Origin: CAYONP01 sp964405335
Lineage (GTDB): Bacteria; Armatimonadota; UBA10988
Assembly: GCA_964405335.1 (NCBI GenBank)
Contig: CAYONP010000109.1
Span: 1 to 18,193 of the forward strand
Reading direction: 5' to 3'
DNA length: 18,193 nucleotides
Below are positions 14,886 to 18,193 of this stretch, piece by piece; positions within the stretch are counted from its first letter, which is position 1; each line of letters opens with the position of its first letter. A program made the position numbers and the translations under genes. A model generated the notes under the pieces. That model made no database searches. It was given only the letters and a program-made list of their open reading frames with translations, and was not told the DNA's origin.

Positions 14886-16000
14886 CCATCGCGCTGGTGC
14901 ACGAGTGGCTGACCAACCTCGCCGGCAGCGAGCGGGTGCTGCTGGCGATGCACGAGCTGTTTCCTACCGCGCCGATCCACACCGCCCTGTACGAGCCGCG
15001 GGCGCTGCCGGCCGAGTTTGGACCCGAGCGGCTCGACGTGCGGACCTCGTGGCTGCAGCGGCTGCCCGGCGCGGCGCGGCAGTGGCGCTGGTGCCTGCCG
15101 CTGATGCCCTCGGCGTTCGAGAACTTCGACCTACGTGGTTACGAGGTGGTGCTCTCGAGCAGCCATGCCTGCGCCAAGGGCGTGGTCACCCCGGCCGACT
15201 GCTGCCACCTCTGCTACTGCTACACACCCATCCGCTACGCCTGGGAGATGCCGCACGAGTACCTGGCCGAGGTCGGCCGCGCGGGCCGGTTGGTGCTCCG
15301 CCCGGTGTTGCGACGACTGCGCCTGTGGGACTATGCCGCGGCGCAGCGGGTCGATCGCTTCATCGCCATCAGCGAGACCGTGCGGCGGCGGATCGAGAAG
15401 CACTATCGCCGCGAGGCGACTGTGATCTACCCGCCGGTCGAGACCGCGCGGTTCGCGCCGGCCGATGAGCGGGACGACTACTACCTGGTCGTCTCGCGGC
15501 TGGTCGGCTACAAGCGGGTCGACCTGGCGGTCGCCGCCTGCGCGGCGCTCGGCCGGCCGCTGAAGGTGGTCGGCTGTGGGCCGCAGTTGGGCCGGCTGGC
15601 CGGCGCCGAGGCGCCGACGGTCGAGTACCTCGGGCTGGTCTCGGATGATGAGGTGGCGCGGTTGATGAGCCGCGCTCGGGCCCTGCTCTTCCCCGGTGTC
15701 GAAGATTTCGGCCTGACCCCGGTCGAGGCCCAGGCGGCCGGCTGCCCGGTCATCGCCCAGGCCGCCGGCGGCGCGACCGAGACCGTGGTCGACGGCGAGA
15801 CGGGGGTGCTCTTTGCCGAGCCGACGGCCGGCTCGCTGCAGGAGGCCATCGTCCGCTTCGAGCAACTCGAGTTCGACCCTCAGCGCTGTGTCGCCAACGC
15901 GCAGCGGTTCGGCCGCGCGGTGTTCGACGCCCGGCTGCGTGAGTTCGTCGACACCGCTTGGCGCGAGCACGGCACGCAGTTGCGGCGCGGCGCGCGATGA
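14882..16000 (+). CDS. Family 4 glycosyltransferase (GT-B, cytosolic, WbaZ/mannosyltransferase-like)
   Basis: This 372-residue protein has no membrane helix and starts at GTG 14882 in a GTGA overlap. The N-terminal Rossmann domain opens with IALVHEWLTNLAGSERVL, the acceptor-side start typical of the WbaZ-like mannosyltransferase branch. It continues with ELFPTAPIHT and CYCYTPIRYAWE. The C-terminal domain has VVSRLVGYKRVDLAV (Arg206, Lys211 for phosphate contact), VGCGPQLGRL and the GT4 E-x7-E motif, Glu274 and Glu282 in VEDFGLTPVEAQAAG. Such enzymes add a nucleotide-activated sugar to a lipid-linked intermediate on the cytosolic face. It is the only cytosolic GT fully inside the window and probably builds the glycan precursor. 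Mannose is likely by similarity but not proven. Confidence 0.93.
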   Translation: MTIALVHEWLTNLAGSERVLLAMHELFPTAPIHTALYEPRALPAEFGPERLDVRTSWLQRLPGAARQWRWCLPLMPSAFENFDLRGYEVVLSSSHACAKGVVTPADCCHLCYCYTPIRYAWEMPHEYLAEVGRAGRLVLRPVLRRLRLWDYAAAQRVDRFIAISETVRRRIEKHYRREATVIYPPVETARFAPADERDDYYLVVSRLVGYKRVDLAVAACAALGRPLKVVGCGPQLGRLAGAEAPTVEYLGLVSDDEVARLMSRARALLFPGVEDFGLTPVEAQAAGCPVIAQAAGGATETVVDGETGVLFAEPTAGSLQEAIVRFEQLEFDPQRCVANAQRFGRAVFDARLREFVDTAWREHGTQLRRGAR

Positions 16001-18144
16001 GCCGGCGCCAGGATGGCTGCTGGGCCGGGCTCTACGCCCTGCTCGCCTTCGGCTTCTTCGCGCCGCTGCTGAGCGGCGGCCAGACGCTCTACTTCAACGA
16101 TACGCACCACCTTTACTACCCCGTTCGGTCGATGATCTTCGGCGCGCTGCGCGACGGCCTGATGCCGTGGTGGACGCGGCTGATCGGAGCCGGTTACCCC
16201 ATCCTGGCCGAAGGGCAGGGCGGCGGGCTCTACCTCGGCAATCTCTGCGCTTGGTTCCTGCCGCCGCACCTGGCCCTGAGCTGGACCGTCGCGCTCCACG
16301 CCTGGCTGGCCGGCGTGCTGATGCACGGTTTCGTCCGCTGCCTCGGCTGCCGCGCCGGCGCGGCGGGCCTCGCCGGCGTCGCGTTCATGTTCTCGGGCGC
16401 TTATGTCGCGCACCTGGTCTATGTCAGCCTGGCGCTGACCATCGTCTGGCTGCCCGGCGTCTGCTGGGGCATCGAGGCGGGCTTCCGCCGGCGGCGGGGC
16501 GGGCCGTTCCTGCTGGCCGCCCTGGCGCTGGCGCAGGCGCTCTGCGCGGTGCACGCCCAGATGGCGATCTACGTCGCGCTGGTCGCCGCCGCCTATGGCG
16601 TCGCTCGGCTGGCCGCCGAGCCCGACTGGCCCGCCGGCCTGGGCTGGTTGGCCGCGCTGTTTGTCGGGGCGGCGCTGCTGGCGGCGGCGCAGTGGCTGCC
16701 GATGCTCGAGCTGGCGGCGCAATCGCTGCGGGCCGACCCCCTCGAGCGGGCCTACCAGAGCGAGTACGGCCTGACGCCGATGTGGGTGCTCTACCTGTTC
16801 ATGCCCCACTTCTTCGGCCACCCGACGCTGGACCCGGGCCAGTGGGCGAACCTGACCGTGCCGTGGGAGCTGGGCGCCTACATCGGCATCCCCGCGGCGG
16901 TGCTGGCGCTGGCCGCGCCGATGCTCTGCCGGCGGCGCGTGGTCTGGGCGCTGGCCTTCATCTGGTGGGCCACCTTTCTACTCGCCTGGGGTCGGGCCAC
17001 GCCGCTGTTCGAGGCGCTCCACAGCCTGCCGGGGTTCAGTGCGTTCCGCATCCCCGCCCGCTGGCTGGTGCCCGGCAACTTTGCCGGCGCGGCGCTGGCC
17101 GGACTGGCCGCCGACGGCCTCAGCCGCCGGCACGCGGGCGAGCCGGGCACCGCGTTCCGCCTCGGTCTGCTGCTCGCCATGCCGGCGCTGGTACTCGCCC
17201 TGGCGGCCTACCTGCCGATCGAAATCGAGCGCGGCCGCCTGCGCATCGACTCGGCGCAAGTGGCCCACGCATGGCGCGCGGTCGCCTGGTGCGAGCTGCT
17301 CTGGGCCGCGACCATTGCGGCCATCGGCCTGGCCTGGGTGCGCCCGCGGCGGTGGCTCCTGCCGGGCCTGGCCGTCCTGCTCGTGGTCGACCTGTTCGTC
17401 GCGCATCGCGGCTACAACCCGACCGCGTCGCCGAGTGTCTTCAGCTTGAGTGCCGATCCGGTCTCGGCGCGCGTCGCGGCGCGGCTCGGGCCCGACGAGC
17501 GGGTCTTCTTCCCGCCGTGGGACGGGCCGCGGCTGCTGCAGCCGGTGGCCAATGCGGTGGTCGGCATCGCCGCGATCGACAACTACGTGCCGCTGAAGCT
17601 GCGCTCGATCGACGGCCTGCTCGAGCGTTGGCGGCACGAACTCGAGCCGCGGCGGGCGGCCACGGTACGCGAGCGGTGGCTGCAGGCGACCCAGCGAGCG
17701 CTGGGCATCAGCGGCGGCGCGGCGGGCGAGTACCGGCTGGCCTGGCTGCGCCGGCTGCGGGTCCGGGTGACGCTGCCGCGCTATGCCGGCGGCGGCGCGC
17801 CCGACGCCGACGGCCTGGTCTGGATAGAGCACCTCGCGCCGCCGGCGTGGGAGCTCGACACGGGCACGCCGGTGGCGTTCGCCGCGCCGACCGGCTGCCG
17901 AGTCGTGCTCGGGCCCGCGGCGGGGCCGGTGGTCCTGGGCGAGGCGGCGGCGCCGGGCTGGCGGGCGGTCGACAGCGCCGGGCAACGGCCGGCGGTGCTG
18001 GCCTGGCAGGGCCGGCTGCGGGCGCACAGCGGCGGCGACGGCCGCGTCCGGCTCTGGTATGCCCCGCTGACGCTGCGGCTGGGGCTGTTCGTCAGCTTGT
18101 GGAGCCTGGCCGCGTGGATGACCGCATGGCTGATCAAGCGGTGA
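15997..18144 (+). CDS. YfhO-family GT-C membrane glycosyltransferase (paralogue 3)
   Basis: This 715-residue protein starts at ATG 15997 in an ATGA overlap with the GT4 gene. The frame is open from 15958, but that stretch is inside the GT4 gene. It keeps the family signatures: LYFNDTHHLYYPVRSM (about 31-46, Asp35), YPILAEGQGGGLYLGNL (about 67-83), FMFSGAYVAHLVY, a FRIPARWLVPGNFAG motif and a C-terminal beta domain with AAPGWRAV before the last helix. It shares FND and EGQGG with paralogue 1, so these two are probably closer to each other than to paralogue 2. It is followed with four bases of overlap by a GT2 start. A YfhO with a GT2 parallels the Bacillus YfhO/CsbB pair, where GT2 makes the polyprenyl-phosphate sugar that YfhO transfers. 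Confidence 0.9.
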   Translation: MSRRQDGCWAGLYALLAFGFFAPLLSGGQTLYFNDTHHLYYPVRSMIFGALRDGLMPWWTRLIGAGYPILAEGQGGGLYLGNLCAWFLPPHLALSWTVALHAWLAGVLMHGFVRCLGCRAGAAGLAGVAFMFSGAYVAHLVYVSLALTIVWLPGVCWGIEAGFRRRRGGPFLLAALALAQALCAVHAQMAIYVALVAAAYGVARLAAEPDWPAGLGWLAALFVGAALLAAAQWLPMLELAAQSLRADPLERAYQSEYGLTPMWVLYLFMPHFFGHPTLDPGQWANLTVPWELGAYIGIPAAVLALAAPMLCRRRVVWALAFIWWATFLLAWGRATPLFEALHSLPGFSAFRIPARWLVPGNFAGAALAGLAADGLSRRHAGEPGTAFRLGLLLAMPALVLALAAYLPIEIERGRLRIDSAQVAHAWRAVAWCELLWAATIAAIGLAWVRPRRWLLPGLAVLLVVDLFVAHRGYNPTASPSVFSLSADPVSARVAARLGPDERVFFPPWDGPRLLQPVANAVVGIAAIDNYVPLKLRSIDGLLERWRHELEPRRAATVRERWLQATQRALGISGGAAGEYRLAWLRRLRVRVTLPRYAGGGAPDADGLVWIEHLAPPAWELDTGTPVAFAAPTGCRVVLGPAAGPVVLGEAAAPGWRAVDSAGQRPAVLAWQGRLRAHSGGDGRVRLWYAPLTLRLGLFVSLWSLAAWMTAWLIKR

Positions 18145-18193
18145 CCTTGAGCCTGGTGGTGCCGGCCTTCAACGAGGCCGACAACCTGCCGCG
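18141..18193 (+). CDS. Start of a family 2 glycosyltransferase (3' end outside window)
   Basis: Only about 17 codons are present: TLSLVVPAFNEADNLP, the opening beta-strand and nucleotide-binding loop of GT2 enzymes of the dolichol-phosphate-mannose-synthase/CsbB type. GTG 18141 makes the GTGA overlap seen elsewhere in the operon. The in-frame ATG at 18126 (MADQAV) is an alternative, and neither has a clear ribosome binding site. The predicted role is charging polyprenyl phosphate with a sugar for the upstream GT-C enzymes. This is inferred from the first residues and from context. Confidence 0.75.
   Translation, partial: MTLSLVVPAFNEADNLP

Noticed and set aside
1..18193. tRNA or rRNA genes, CRISPR arrays, insertion sequences
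   Set aside because: No regularly spaced short repeats, no transposase motifs and no terminal inverted repeats were seen; I found no cloverleaf or rRNA-like stretch by eye.

Overview
This is a GC-rich window from a bacterium that is probably Gram-negative and large-genomed. Exported TPR proteins, a peptidase-MA protein, a DsbD/CcdA-like electron conduit, Rhs elements and a run of YfhO-type membrane glycosyltransferases would fit environmental lineages such as Planctomycetota, Armatimonadota, Acidobacteriota or Myxococcota. I see no marker that decides the phylum. There are no rRNA, tRNA, CRISPR or transposase signals, and no gene-free stretch longer than 300 bases.

Region 1 (1-1838, + strand) is the 3' end of a polymorphic-toxin locus. 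A 5'-truncated Rhs protein ends in a cysteine-rich tip carrying the calcium loop and Cys-Cys-x-x-His-Asp-x-Cys active-site motif of secreted phospholipase A2. A small two-helix membrane protein follows 51 bases later with a strong ribosome binding site and is the obvious immunity candidate. Then comes an orphan Rhs core fragment that repeats the first 180 bases of the window at about 94% identity. It breaks off a few bases before the ftsY stop codon. The tip is visibly less GC-rich than its surroundings, as expected for an exchangeable cassette.

Region 2 (1839-4763) is housekeeping-like. ftsY (minus strand) has a recognisable extended -10 promoter. Divergent from it are a small winged-helix-like protein of unknown role and a large exported or membrane protein that joins an Ig-like domain, a CxxC thioredoxin-like domain and a DsbD/CcdA-type membrane domain.

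Region 3 (4639-8761, minus strand) is a three-gene set of envelope proteins: an exported TPR/peptidase-MA metalloprotease, an exported TPR protein, and a membrane-anchored beta-propeller. The last gene overlaps the convergent DsbD-like gene by 125 bases.

Region 4 (8886-18193, + strand) is a tightly coupled glycosyltransferase operon: YfhO-like, YfhO-like, GT39/ArnT-like, GT4, YfhO-like, and the start of a GT2 that leaves the window. Every junction is a 4- or 8-base overlap. The likely job is building or decorating an envelope glycan with polyprenyl-phosphate sugars. The terminal YfhO + GT2 pair resembles the YfhO/CsbB logic of lipoteichoic-acid glycosylation in Firmicutes. The acceptor here is unknown.
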